Shown piece by piece: positions 45,683-53,295 of a DNA stretch of 53,295 bases (positions within the stretch are counted from its first letter, which is position 1; each line of letters begins with the position of its first letter). This DNA comes from an uncultured Thiotrichaceae bacterium (lineage in GTDB: Bacteria; Pseudomonadota; Gammaproteobacteria; Thiotrichales; Thiotrichaceae). The notes beneath the pieces are model-generated. The model did not search any database and had not been told where the DNA came from. It was given only the letters and a program-made list of their open reading frames with translations. A program made the position numbers and the translations under genes. The stretch is from contig CALAMO010000056.1 in the NCBI GenBank assembly GCA_937925855.1, positions 1 to 53,295 of the forward strand, read 5' to 3'.

Positions 45683-47002
45683 TTAGTCAAGCACCTGATC
45701 GAGCACGCGGATGAGCTGCTCTACCTCTGCGGCGCGGGTGTAATGTACAAAGGACAGGCGCAGCACGCCGGTTTGAGTATTCACACCCAGCGCCTTAACC
45801 GCTCGATAACCGTAGAAATGGCCCGATCCAGCCATAATCCCGTGTTGGGCTAGGGCCGCACACAGCTCAGCCGGATTTTGGCGCGCTGGCACGATAGAAA
45901 GCGTCGGCGCTCGGTTTTCTGCCTGCTGTGGGCCAATCAGCCGCACGCTGTTACGCTGTTTCAGAAAATCCAACAGCGGCGGCAATAAGGCTTGTTCAGC
46001 AGCATGCATCAGGGCAGCGACGCGCTGTGCGCGCTGCTGTGAGTCGGTGGTGTGAGCCGTATCCTTTGAGGAAGCGCTGGGAGCCTGTGTCGCACCAAAA
46101 TGGTGCTGATGCAACGCATCAAAGTATTCAGCCACACCATTACAGGCCGCAACCTGGGCATGATCTGGCCCAGCGGGTACGAAGTGCGCGTGGATATGAG
46201 CGGGATCCGCATTAAAAAAATGGCTCTGATTGCCCAAAAATTCAGCGATTGGCGTGCGAATCGTCATCACGCCCTGATGCGGTCCGTAAACTTTGTAGAG
46301 CGAGAACAGGTAAATATCAGCCCCCAGCGCCGTCACATCGGGCAGGCCATGCCCGGCATAAGACACGCCATCGACGACGGTTATAATACCCGCTGCCTTG
46401 GCCTGCTGACAGATTTCAGCCACCGGATTGATCTGGCCAATAATATTCGAGCAGTGTGGCAGCGTCAGCAGGCGGGTGCGCGGGCTGATGAGCTGCGCAA
46501 GCTGCGCGCTGTCCAGTGCGCCACTCTCCGGGTCGATTGACCATTCCCGAATCACCATGCCGGCATCGGTTAATCTGCGCCAGACGCCGGTGTTGGCTTC
46601 ATGATCCTGGTTGGTGACGATGATCTCATCGCCGGGCTGCAGCACCTGAGCGAATGCCTGCGCCAGCGTGGCGGTGTTCTGTGACGTCGATGGCCCGATG
46701 TGCACTTCCTGCGGGCGGACGTTGAGGTACTCCGCCAGCCGCACATAGGCCTGGTCCATCTGGGCACCGGCCTCAGTCGCTGCTGGTGAGGGGTAATAGG
46801 GCTGGACTTTGGTGCAGCGGTAATAATGATGCAGCCGTTCAATCACCTGACGGCAGGCATAGGAGCCACCGGCATTTTCAAAGTGCGCCTGTCCGGCGAG
46901 TGTCGCTTCGCTAAACGCTGGAAACTGGCTGCGTACAAAATCGAGATCCAGTGCGGGCAAGGCGTTTGCAATGCCCTGTTCTTGTTGTATAACAGCAGGC
47001 AT
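45683..47002 (-). CDS. class V aminotransferase / cysteine desulfurase-like protein
   Basis: A 439-aa PLP enzyme of fold type I, class V. The N-terminal FENAGGSYACRQVIERL, the STSQNT phosphate region (about 105-110), NQDHEANTGVWRRL with the cofactor-stacking histidine, the DGVSYAGHG aspartate (D211) and the internal aldimine lysine in SLYKVYGPHQG (K237) are all present. The family includes cysteine desulfurase-like and isopenicillin N epimerase-like enzymes, so the substrate is open. An A/S/Q-rich insert lies at about 302-325. The ATG overlaps the transaldolase stop (TAATG). Confidence 0.85.
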   Translation of the reverse strand: MPAVIQQEQGIANALPALDLDFVRSQFPAFSEATLAGQAHFENAGGSYACRQVIERLHHYYRCTKVQPYYPSPAATEAGAQMDQAYVRLAEYLNVRPQEVHIGPSTSQNTATLAQAFAQVLQPGDEIIVTNQDHEANTGVWRRLTDAGMVIREWSIDPESGALDSAQLAQLISPRTRLLTLPHCSNIIGQINPVAEICQQAKAAGIITVVDGVSYAGHGLPDVTALGADIYLFSLYKVYGPHQGVMTIRTPIAEFLGNQSHFFNADPAHIHAHFVPAGPDHAQVAACNGVAEYFDALHQHHFGATQAPSASSKDTAHTTDSQQRAQRVAALMHAAEQALLPPLLDFLKQRNSVRLIGPQQAENRAPTLSIVPARQNPAELCAALAQHGIMAGSGHFYGYRAVKALGVNTQTGVLRLSFVHYTRAAEVEQLIRVLDQVLD

Positions 47003-47658
47003 TACAGCAGACTCTGACCCGTTTGTTCCCAGTCCTTCATAAAGCCTGCCAGGCCTTTATCGGTCAGTGGATGCTGTGACATCTGGCGTAAAATTTTCGG
47101 GGGCAGGGTGGCGACATGCGCGCCGGATAGGGCCGCATCAAGCACATGCTGCGGGCCGCGAATGGAGGCGGCGAGAATCTGGGTGTTGTAGTCCTCATAA
47201 TTATCATAAATCGTGACAATATCCGCGATTAAATCGCCACCGTTCTGGCCGATGTCATCGAGACGGCCAATAAAGGGGGAGACATAAGTCGCGCCTGCTT
47301 TGGCGGCGAGCAGGGCCTGTAAGGCACTGAAACACAGCGTGACGTTGGTGGCGATACCGTTGGACGAGAGGACTTTACAGGCTTTCAGGCCGTCTGGCGT
47401 CAGCGGCAGCTTAATGCACACGTTGTCTGCAATGGCACTCAGCACGTCGGCTTCCTTCAACATAGTGCGGTAATCAGTCGCTAAGACCTCAGCACTGACA
47501 TGGCCGGTAGTTAAGGTGCAGATATCGCCGATCAGCTCTTTGAAATCTTTACCGGAGCTTGCCACCAACGAGGGATTAGTGGTGACGCCATCAACCAATC
47601 CAGTGTCGCACAGTTCGCGAATTTCATTAATATCACCAGTGTCTACAAAGAACTTCAT
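47002..47658 (-). CDS. small transaldolase (TalC/FSA family)
   Basis: A 218-aa protein of the TalC/fructose-6-phosphate aldolase family. The Schiff-base lysine is K83 in [22 protein letters not shown] (23-32) is the N-terminal signature. Two positions known to separate the activities read E57 (SAEVLATD) and F129 (YVSPFIGR). True transaldolases have Glu and Phe there, while E. coli FsaA has Gln and Tyr, so I predict transaldolase. Start at 47658 ([10 protein letters not shown]) follows the family. Part of the pentose phosphate pathway. Confidence 0.9.
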   Translation of the reverse strand: MKFFVDTGDINEIRELCDTGLVDGVTTNPSLVASSGKDFKELIGDICTLTTGHVSAEVLATDYRTMLKEADVLSAIADNVCIKLPLTPDGLKACKVLSSNGIATNVTLCFSALQALLAAKAGATYVSPFIGRLDDIGQNGGDLIADIVTIYDNYEDYNTQILAASIRGPQHVLDAALSGAHVATLPPKILRQMSQHPLTDKGLAGFMKDWEQTGQSLL

Positions 47659-47738
47659 GCTTATGTCCTGCCAGATAAAATTACAAAACGGCATTGTACC
47701 TCTGTTTGTGTGCTGATGCCGTATAAAGATGCGTGCTG

Positions 47739-48302
47739 CTAAGGCAGAAACCCCAAGCGGCCCAATACCTTTTTATAAGGCGTCAGCATTTCTGGAAGGA
47801 GAACCTGCTGTATATAGTCTGTTACCCAGCGGCGATCGCGTGGCCCAAGCGCATCCGCAATGAAATTTCCAAAGCTTAGGCTCATCGAAAATGCGGGTTC
47901 CTGCGCTAGCCTGCGCCAGTTGGTGGCCGCGTAATCCGCCATGCGCGCATTGAGCTTATCAATGAAGGGGTTGCGGTAGTCACCGGCACCGGAAAATTCA
48001 GCGGCATTATCCTGGACATGGTCGGCGAGTTTAAGCGCAAACGTGCTAATCAGCTGGCCACGCTCCGTCTCGGTCATCAGGTCATAAGCGATGCGATCCA
48101 GCAGGTGCACCTTAAACGCCATGATTTCTTCCAGCACCGCAATACGCTGCTGTTGGGTATCCGTTTGGAAATGCTCATTTTCGATTTCGAGCAGCGTTTG
48201 CAGCCCGATTTTCCAAGCATTAAAGGCTAGCACGCTCACGGTATCGTCCAGCGATACTTCACGCTCCTGGCGATTCCATTGAGTTTTTAGGCGAATGCGC
48301 AT
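47739..48302 (-). CDS. conserved-looking protein of unknown function
   Basis: A 187-aa soluble protein that I do not recognise. It appears almost wholly helical, with conserved-looking blocks [21 protein letters not shown] (about 23-43) and [15 protein letters not shown] (about 137-151). No signal peptide, membrane segment or known metal motif. It lies 47 bp after the lipoprotein gene on the same strand and 80 bp before tal, so it is probably in one transcription unit running from mtaD or ubiG. Base use matches its neighbours, so it is probably vertically inherited. Confidence 0.75.
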   Translation of the reverse strand: MRIRLKTQWNRQEREVSLDDTVSVLAFNAWKIGLQTLLEIENEHFQTDTQQQRIAVLEEIMAFKVHLLDRIAYDLMTETERGQLISTFALKLADHVQDNAAEFSGAGDYRNPFIDKLNARMADYAATNWRRLAQEPAFSMSLSFGNFIADALGPRDRRWVTDYIQQVLLPEMLTPYKKVLGRLGFLP

Positions 48303-48349
48303 GGCTTGTGGCTGACCCTAGAAAAATCGTTGCGGCGCGCGGCAGCGGA

Positions 48350-48970
48350 TTAATTTAACACGCCCTGTATGGTTGTGCGTCCGCTTTTAGCCAGTGGGCC
48401 ATAGGGGCCAGCGTGGTATTTCCAGGCATAGGTCGGGTCGTTGAGGTGATGAATCCAAAACAGCTTGCCGGAGTCGCGCCAGGGATCAAGAATAATGCCG
48501 CTATCAAAAGGATGGCCTTTGGCGGTAACCAGCAGAGTGCTGTGTTCGCGCCAGGGGTCACCTTTATAAGCAACGGCCCAGTATAGGTCCATCGATTTCA
48601 GATGCTTCTTACGCATATGATCAATCATCGCGCTGGCCCAGTCGGTACATAGCCCCCAGTCACGCACGCCTGCATTGCGCAGCGTATTGTGATACATCGG
48701 CGGCCACGTAATATCCCATTTCTCCGCCAGATACATGGGGTAGACATAGGCATCATGCGCCACTTCAATGGCTTCTGTGCGGCTAATAGTGGGGCTGAGC
48801 GCTAAAATTGAGCTGGCCAGCTCGCGAATATTGCGCTCAACTTTAGGCGTCATCACCCGCAGCTGCGGATTTGCGCCATCTACCATATCAACCTTATTGA
48901 ATTTGGCTGCACAGCCCGTGAGCACGCCGATGACCAATAGGGCGGTCAGTATTTTGCTGATAACAGCCAT
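48350..48970 (-). CDS. lipoprotein with possible Cys-His-Asp (transglutaminase/papain-like) site
   Basis: A 206-aa lipoprotein. The signal peptide ends in the lipobox LTGC (C20). In the mature part, DWGLCTDWASAMIDHM (C108), WREHSTLLVT (H143) and GIILDPWRDSG (D162) occur in the order and spacing expected for a transglutaminase- or papain-like Cys-His-Asp triad. This is an inference from pattern only. It begins two bases after the ubiG stop and is followed by a gene of unknown function. Likely anchored in the outer membrane, as the residue after C20 is Ala. Confidence 0.75.
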   Translation of the reverse strand: MAVISKILTALLVIGVLTGCAAKFNKVDMVDGANPQLRVMTPKVERNIRELASSILALSPTISRTEAIEVAHDAYVYPMYLAEKWDITWPPMYHNTLRNAGVRDWGLCTDWASAMIDHMRKKHLKSMDLYWAVAYKGDPWREHSTLLVTAKGHPFDSGIILDPWRDSGKLFWIHHLNDPTYAWKYHAGPYGPLAKSGRTTIQGVLN

Positions 48971-48972
48971 GC

Positions 48973-49701
48973 TTAATTTTCCCTGGTAAAATGCATCATA
49001 TAATTAATATCTGTGTCCTGTCCGATGCGGTAATGCTGGAACAGCGGATTATAGCTTAAGCCGCTGATATTGCTAAGTTCTAATCCGGCATTACGCGCAG
49101 CATACTCCAGTTCGGATGGCCGAATTAGCTTGTGGTATTCGTGTGTGCCTTTCGGCAATAGGTTCATCACATATTCAGCGGCAACAATGGCGAGCATAAA
49201 CGCCTTAGGGTTACGGTTGATGGTTGAAAAAAACACGTCCCCCCCCGGCTTAACCAAGGTCGCACAGGCTGCAATCACCGACGCTGGGTCGGGCACATGT
49301 TCTAACATCTCCATGCAGGTTACGACATCAAAATCGCCGGGGCGGTTCAACGCCAATTCTTCAGCGCTAATCTGCTGATAATCGATGCTGATGCCAGATT
49401 CCAGCGCGTGGAGATTCGCCACCGATAAGGGCGCTGCTCCCAGGTCGATACCGGTCACTTCGGCCTGCCGGTGGGCCATACTCTCGCTCAAGATACCCCC
49501 ACCACAGCCAATATCCAGCACGGTTTTACCGCGCAGCCCGGCGCGCTCATCAATGTAATTCAGCCGCAGCGGATTAATCGCATGCAGCGGCTGGAACTCG
49601 CTGTCCTTATCCCACCAGCGGTGTGCAACCCGCTCAAATTTATTGATTTCCCCGGGGTCAACATTGCGTGTGGGCGGGTGCAGGGTTTCGCTTGTCATCA
49701 T
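48973..49701 (-). CDS. ubiG: ubiquinone biosynthesis O-methyltransferase UbiG
   Basis: A 242-aa SAM-dependent methyltransferase that performs both O-methylations in ubiquinone synthesis. The start [19 protein letters not shown] and the SAM site [16 protein letters not shown] (about 61-76) are diagnostic, with [11 protein letters not shown] and [12 protein letters not shown] further on. AGGAG lies five bases before the first of two ATGs. It follows mtaD closely, an order shared with pseudomonads. Confidence 0.97.
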   Translation of the reverse strand: MMTSETLHPPTRNVDPGEINKFERVAHRWWDKDSEFQPLHAINPLRLNYIDERAGLRGKTVLDIGCGGGILSESMAHRQAEVTGIDLGAAPLSVANLHALESGISIDYQQISAEELALNRPGDFDVVTCMEMLEHVPDPASVIAACATLVKPGGDVFFSTINRNPKAFMLAIVAAEYVMNLLPKGTHEYHKLIRPSELEYAARNAGLELSNISGLSYNPLFQHYRIGQDTDINYMMHFTREN

Positions 49702-49725
49702 GGTGTCTCCTGCGTTAGCTAGGGT

Positions 49726-51045
49726 TTAGCTTACATCCGCGTGAATAGTCGTTTGCCATTGGCGGGCATTGCTGATGAGTTCCGCTTCATCCAGCGTGGT
49801 TAAGCGTCGTTCTTGGAGCAGCATTTGCCCTTGTACCCAGCTGTGTGTCACTTGGTTACGGCTGGTGCAGTAAACCAGATGCGAAACTGGGTCAAACATT
49901 GGCTGCGCTTCCAACGTATTAAAGTCGATTGCGATTATATCTGCCGCTTTCCCAATTTCAAGTGAACCGGTGTGTTGTGCAAGCCCTAAGGCCTTGGCAC
50001 CATTAATCGTCGCCATGCGTAAAGCCTGCGCGGCGGGCACGGCGGTGGCATCTTGGGCCACGCCCTTAGCCAGCAGCGCGGCGGTGCGCATTTCACCGAG
50101 CATATCAAGGTCATTATTACTGGCGTTACCGTCAGTGCCTAGGGCGACATTCACCCCGGCGGCCAGCAGCCGGGCGCTTGGACAAAAACCGCTGGCTAAT
50201 TTGAGGTTTGATTCTGGGCAGTGAATAACATGCGTGCCTTTTTGCGCCAGCAGTGCAATTTCATCCTCTTCCAGCTGAGTCATGTGTACCGCAAGGAAAT
50301 GTTGATCCAACAGGCCGGTGCGAGCAAGACGTGCGAGCGGGCGCTCGGCGTTTTGCTCGGTGGCAGACAGCACCTCAAACGCGGTTTCATGGACGTGCAT
50401 GTGAATAGGGATGTTTAAGGCGCTGGCCTGCTGGCTAATTTGTGCCAGCGGCTCATCAGAGACGGTGTAGGGCGCATGCGGCGCAAACAGCAGGCTAATC
50501 AGCGGATGCTGGGCGTATTGTTGATGCAGTGCCAGCCCTTTCTCCAAATAATCGGCCGGTGTCTGAGCGTAAGCCGTTGGAAAGTCAAGCATAATCATAC
50601 CAACAGCAGCGCGTATTCCAGCACTTTCCACGGCTCTCGCCGCCGCTTCGGGAAAGAAATACATATCATTAAAGCAGGTTGTACCGGAACGGATCATTTC
50701 GGCGCAGGCCAAAAGCGTACCATCGTGCACAAACGTCGCGTCTGCATGTTGGCCCTCAGCAGGCCAAATGTGTTTTTCCAGCCATTCCATCAGGGGTAAG
50801 TCATCCGCCAGCCCTTTGAATAGGGCCATCGCGGCGTGGGTGTGCGCGTTGATGAGACCGGGGAGTAAGACCTGACCGCTGAGATCAGTGGTGGTCGTAG
50901 GCTGGTATTTATGCTGTGCCTGCTGCGTGGGGAGAATATCGAGGATTTTACCGGCGTTGATCGCGATGGCGTGATCGCGCAGAACCGTATTGCTGGGGTC
51001 TACTGTGAGCACCCAGGAGGCGCTAATAAGGGCGTCGATATGCAT
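49726..51045 (-). CDS. mtaD: 5'-methylthioadenosine/S-adenosylhomocysteine deaminase (MtaD-type amidohydrolase)
   Basis: A 439-aa metal-dependent amidohydrolase of the TRZ/ATZ group. Metal ligands are NAHTHAAMALFKG (HTH, about 67-69), HMHVHETAFEV, and later HCPESNLKLASG and GTDGNASNNDLDML with the catalytic aspartate. Members next to ubiG in gammaproteobacteria deaminate 5'-methylthioadenosine to methylthioinosine. This supplies the MTA route that mtnA and the aldolase at 13.8-15.7 kb continue. Full family length. Confidence 0.9.
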   Translation of the reverse strand: MHIDALISASWVLTVDPSNTVLRDHAIAINAGKILDILPTQQAQHKYQPTTTTDLSGQVLLPGLINAHTHAAMALFKGLADDLPLMEWLEKHIWPAEGQHADATFVHDGTLLACAEMIRSGTTCFNDMYFFPEAAARAVESAGIRAAVGMIMLDFPTAYAQTPADYLEKGLALHQQYAQHPLISLLFAPHAPYTVSDEPLAQISQQASALNIPIHMHVHETAFEVLSATEQNAERPLARLARTGLLDQHFLAVHMTQLEEDEIALLAQKGTHVIHCPESNLKLASGFCPSARLLAAGVNVALGTDGNASNNDLDMLGEMRTAALLAKGVAQDATAVPAAQALRMATINGAKALGLAQHTGSLEIGKAADIIAIDFNTLEAQPMFDPVSHLVYCTSRNQVTHSWVQGQMLLQERRLTTLDEAELISNARQWQTTIHADVS

Positions 51046-51176
51046 GCTGTCATGTCCGTTGTTGTGTCGGTGAGCTGATAAAGTGACGTTATCACAGGGT
51101 GAGGGAGAGGGGCAGTTAAAAAAATATGTGCGGATGCAATCATGGCTTTGCTTGAACCTAATTCACACAATGATTA

Positions 51177-51569
51177 CTATTTCCCTTCAGTGTACTGGGG
51201 GAAAGCATCAGAAATTTCATACCAAGGCGCTTTAGACGCAGTGTGTATATGGTATTTCTTTGGGCATTGAAACGCTGTTTCGACGGTGCCAAGCCGCAGT
51301 CGCACGCTACCCGGTAGGTCTTTATGAGCACTGTATAAAGGGCTGCCGCAGTTCGTGCAGAACGCCCTGATTTTATGTGCGCTGGATTGAAATTCCTTAA
51401 TGTATTCTTGGCCTTGAAACACTAAATCAGCCGATGAGATTGGGCTATTCGTTGCGAACGCACCCCCTTGCGCTTTCCTACACTGCGAGCAGTGACACAT
51501 CGCTATTTCGTTAATGTCGCCGCTATAGGTGTACTGTACTTTGCCACAAAGGCAACTGCCGTTAATCAT
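51177..51569 (-). CDS. GFA family protein (glutathione-dependent formaldehyde-activating fold)
   Basis: A 130-aa zinc protein of the GFA/CENP-V fold. Cysteine pairs are CLCG near residues 6-9, CHCSQCR (about 25-31) and CTNCGSP (about 71-77), the usual zinc ligands. Length is typical. Most members have no proven activity; the formaldehyde link comes from a few homologues. Single gene, after a 130-bp gap downstream of YdcF-like and upstream of nothing obvious. Confidence 0.9.
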   Translation of the reverse strand: MINGSCLCGKVQYTYSGDINEIAMCHCSQCRKAQGGAFATNSPISSADLVFQGQEYIKEFQSSAHKIRAFCTNCGSPLYSAHKDLPGSVRLRLGTVETAFQCPKKYHIHTASKAPWYEISDAFPQYTEGK

Positions 51570-51654
51570 GGGATTCTCAGTTAATGGGAGCGGTATTTTA
51601 AGCCAAAGGTTAGCGCTAATGATGGATAACTCTTTGCTGACTTTTAGGCGTTAA

Positions 51655-52242
51655 TCATTCACTTGTCAACGTGTAGGCGGTATAAAAATAGATTTCCCGC
51701 ACAAGAAAAGCAAGCTTTGTGCGGAGCGAGCGATAGCGCGTCGTCGGGGTCGGCGATGTAACCGCTAAAATACCCAGATTATCGGCCATTACTGAGGCAC
51801 GCTTCAAATGCAGGGGGTCACTCACGATGATTGCAGATTTGAGTCTTGCAGCCTCCATCAACGCTTTGGCTTCTGCGAGATTTTGGTGGGTTGTCCGCGA
51901 TTTTGTCTCTATCAGTATCGCAGTGTTACGAATGCCCTGAGCCACGGCATAGGAAGCACCGACTGCGCTTTCCGCATGGGATGTGCCATCGCCATAGCCG
52001 CCAGTGAAAATGATCGTCGAGGCCTGACCCTGCTGAAATAACTCAATCGCATGCCTGATTCTTTCCTTGAAAACTGGGGATGGCTTATCGTTATAGACGG
52101 CTGCACCGAGAACGATGATGCAATCCGATTTTCTAGCGGCATCCTTTTCACCAAAATCCCAAATCATCACACCGACGCCTATAATCCAGGAAAAAAGACC
52201 TGCGGCAGTCCAAAGTAATAGCTTCAAAAATCGGCTTATCAT
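51655..52242 (-). CDS. YdcF/SanA/ElyC family protein (DUF218)
   Basis: A 195-aa protein with one N-terminal membrane anchor (about 5-30) and a DUF218 domain. CIIVLGAAVYNDKPSPVFKE (about 41-60), FTGGYGDG, ESAVGASYA and TTHQNLAEAKALM are the family blocks. ElyC and SanA, related proteins, affect envelope integrity and vancomycin resistance in E. coli; the biochemical role is unclear. Two starts are in frame, TTG at 52260 and ATG at 52242; I chose the ATG. Confidence 0.88.
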   Translation of the reverse strand: MISRFLKLLLWTAAGLFSWIIGVGVMIWDFGEKDAARKSDCIIVLGAAVYNDKPSPVFKERIRHAIELFQQGQASTIIFTGGYGDGTSHAESAVGASYAVAQGIRNTAILIETKSRTTHQNLAEAKALMEAARLKSAIIVSDPLHLKRASVMADNLGILAVTSPTPTTRYRSLRTKLAFLVREIYFYTAYTLTSE

Positions 52243-52317
52243 ACGGAGTAAATGGCTCAAGCTAGCTTTATTGGGTATTCATTCACGAAAATATCCAGCT
52301 GCATACAATAAAGCTAA

Positions 52318-53295
52318 TTTACTACAGATAGCTTGTGGAGCACTAGCCCGGACACAGGAGCAACAACCTATACCTATAACCCAGCAGGCTTGGTCAAAAC
52401 TGAAACCTTTTACAAAGTATTAGCGGTCAACAGAACGAGACGCCAATACATGACAAGGTGGGCAATCTGATCCAAGATAGTCGGTTTACCTATACCTACG
52501 ATGCCTTTGGTCGCCTCACTGATGTTACGGGTAGAGGGCAGTCTATTGAGTATGCTTATAACGCACGCCATCAGCGGGTGCGTAAAACAGTTAATGGAAA
52601 AAACACGCATTTTCAGTATGACGATAGTGGCCGACTGCTGGTAGAACAAGATCATAGTGGCGCGGTAGTTCGGCAATACATTTACCTTGGCATGCGGCCT
52701 ATTGGACAGTTGGGTAATGGGGCTGTTTTAACCTCTGGCGCTAGCCAAACTATCAACTTATCAGGAGTGAATAAGACTGATTCAAATGATGTGGCTTCGG
52801 CTACCATTACACTGGGTGATAAGCCCCGCCTAAAGCTAGTCACTAACCAGATCGGAACCGTCACAAATTTTGGCACGTTCAAAGTTAAAAAAGTAGGCTC
52901 CAAAAAGAGAATTAGGTTTACTCACCGTAAAGGGAAGCAAAAAGCTCGGATCTCGCTAACTATTGACCCTGCCTCGCCTCGGAATAGCCAAGGCACGATT
53001 ACTTATCAGTCGCGCATCCGGTATAGCAAAAAATTTGACTACCCCGTTCGGTACGTCGGCAATAAGTTGACAGTGGGTGCCACAGACGGCAGCGCAGCCA
53101 AAATCACTTTCAATAGCAATAATACGATGACGTTGGAATACGATGGGCGTAAGACAACATTTACACCCAATCGGCGCTATGGTCATTCGGCATCAGCAGT
53201 TTTTGAACATTATGAAAGGGGTTTCAGTGTAAAGGGCTTTGCCTCTGGTGGATTCGGTGAGATTGAAATCAATGAAAACCGCACCCTCAAAGCAG
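52318..53295 (+). pseudogene. RHS/YD-repeat protein fragment with frame break, open at window end
   Basis: From 52342 one frame reads STSPDTGATTYTYNPAGLV, a classic RHS YD repeat, and stops at 52470. A second frame, open from 52404 to the window end (892 bases), continues the RHS core: DKVGNLIQDSRFTYTYDAFG, then QYIYLGMRPIGQLGNG near 52669-52715. The two frames differ by one base, so a frameshift near 52400-52430 links them, and a TAA at 52315 closes the first frame upstream. After the core the sequence departs from any RHS ending I know: a ~190-residue lysine-, threonine- and glycine-rich tail runs off the edge. There is no obvious start codon, so this is either a decayed gene or a displaced RHS tip. 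Confidence 0.7.

Noticed and set aside
47002-47658. fructose-6-phosphate aldolase (FsaA)
   Set aside because: Residues corresponding to the FsaA Gln and Tyr positions are Glu and Phe, as in true transaldolases.

Overview
The window reads as the chromosome of a gammaproteobacterium outside the enterics. It has a sigma-E operon (rpoE-rseA-rseB-rseC), the lipid A/KDO block exbB-exbD-msbA-lpxK-trm112-kdsB, malate:quinone oxidoreductase, roxA next to purB, and an mtaD-ubiG pair as in pseudomonads. Genus cannot be fixed from the sequence; a free-living organism with de novo B12 synthesis fits. Gene density is high, and many junctions are ATGA or TAATG overlaps.

Layout. 1-438: the end of a CRISPR array (36-bp repeats, 32-34-bp spacers) cut by the window edge, with no cas genes in view. 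748-5752: thioredoxin-like protein, tRNA hydroxylase trhO, then minus-strand purB-roxA-dgoK. 6003-8771: sigma-E operon, convergent with uvrB (8743-10785). 11069-13747: a SulP anion transporter, an asparaginase-domain protein and a cupin. 13837-17723: mtnA divergent from a class II aldolase, then fadH. The first two, with mtaD at 49.7-51.0 kb, suggest a 5'-methylthioadenosine 'DHAP shunt'. 17820-22957: the exbBD/lipid A/KDO cluster. 23117-24607: mqo.

24749-26406 is an AT-richer two-gene insert between mqo and glmU. It encodes an ABC/SMC-type ATPase and, overlapping by one base, a small protein with a PD-(D/E)xK-like nuclease motif. This is the best candidate in the window for an undescribed (probably anti-phage) system. 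26524-29930 holds glmU-glmS and a 59-aa cysteine-motif protein, and 30187-31965 a second SulP transporter.

32018-41467 (minus) is a cobalamin operon: chlID-type chelatase subunit, cobO, cobB/cbiA, cbiD, cobK, cobH, cobL (CbiE-CbiT fusion), cobI, and the N- and C-terminal CbiG domains as separate genes. Divergent from it, a cobalamin riboswitch (about 41553-41712) precedes an ECF-type cobalt/nickel uptake operon: DUF4198 protein, cbiM, NikL-like protein, cbiQ, cbiO. Cobalt uptake and corrin synthesis are thus back to back, with the riboswitch visible only on the uptake side.

45683-51045 (minus) carries mtaD, ubiG, a lipoprotein with a possible Cys-His-Asp triad, an unknown helical protein, a small transaldolase and a class V aminotransferase-like enzyme. 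51177-52242 has a GFA-family protein and a YdcF/SanA-like protein. From about 52318 to the window end there is RHS/YD-repeat DNA with a frame break and an unrecognised C-terminal extension that runs off the edge.
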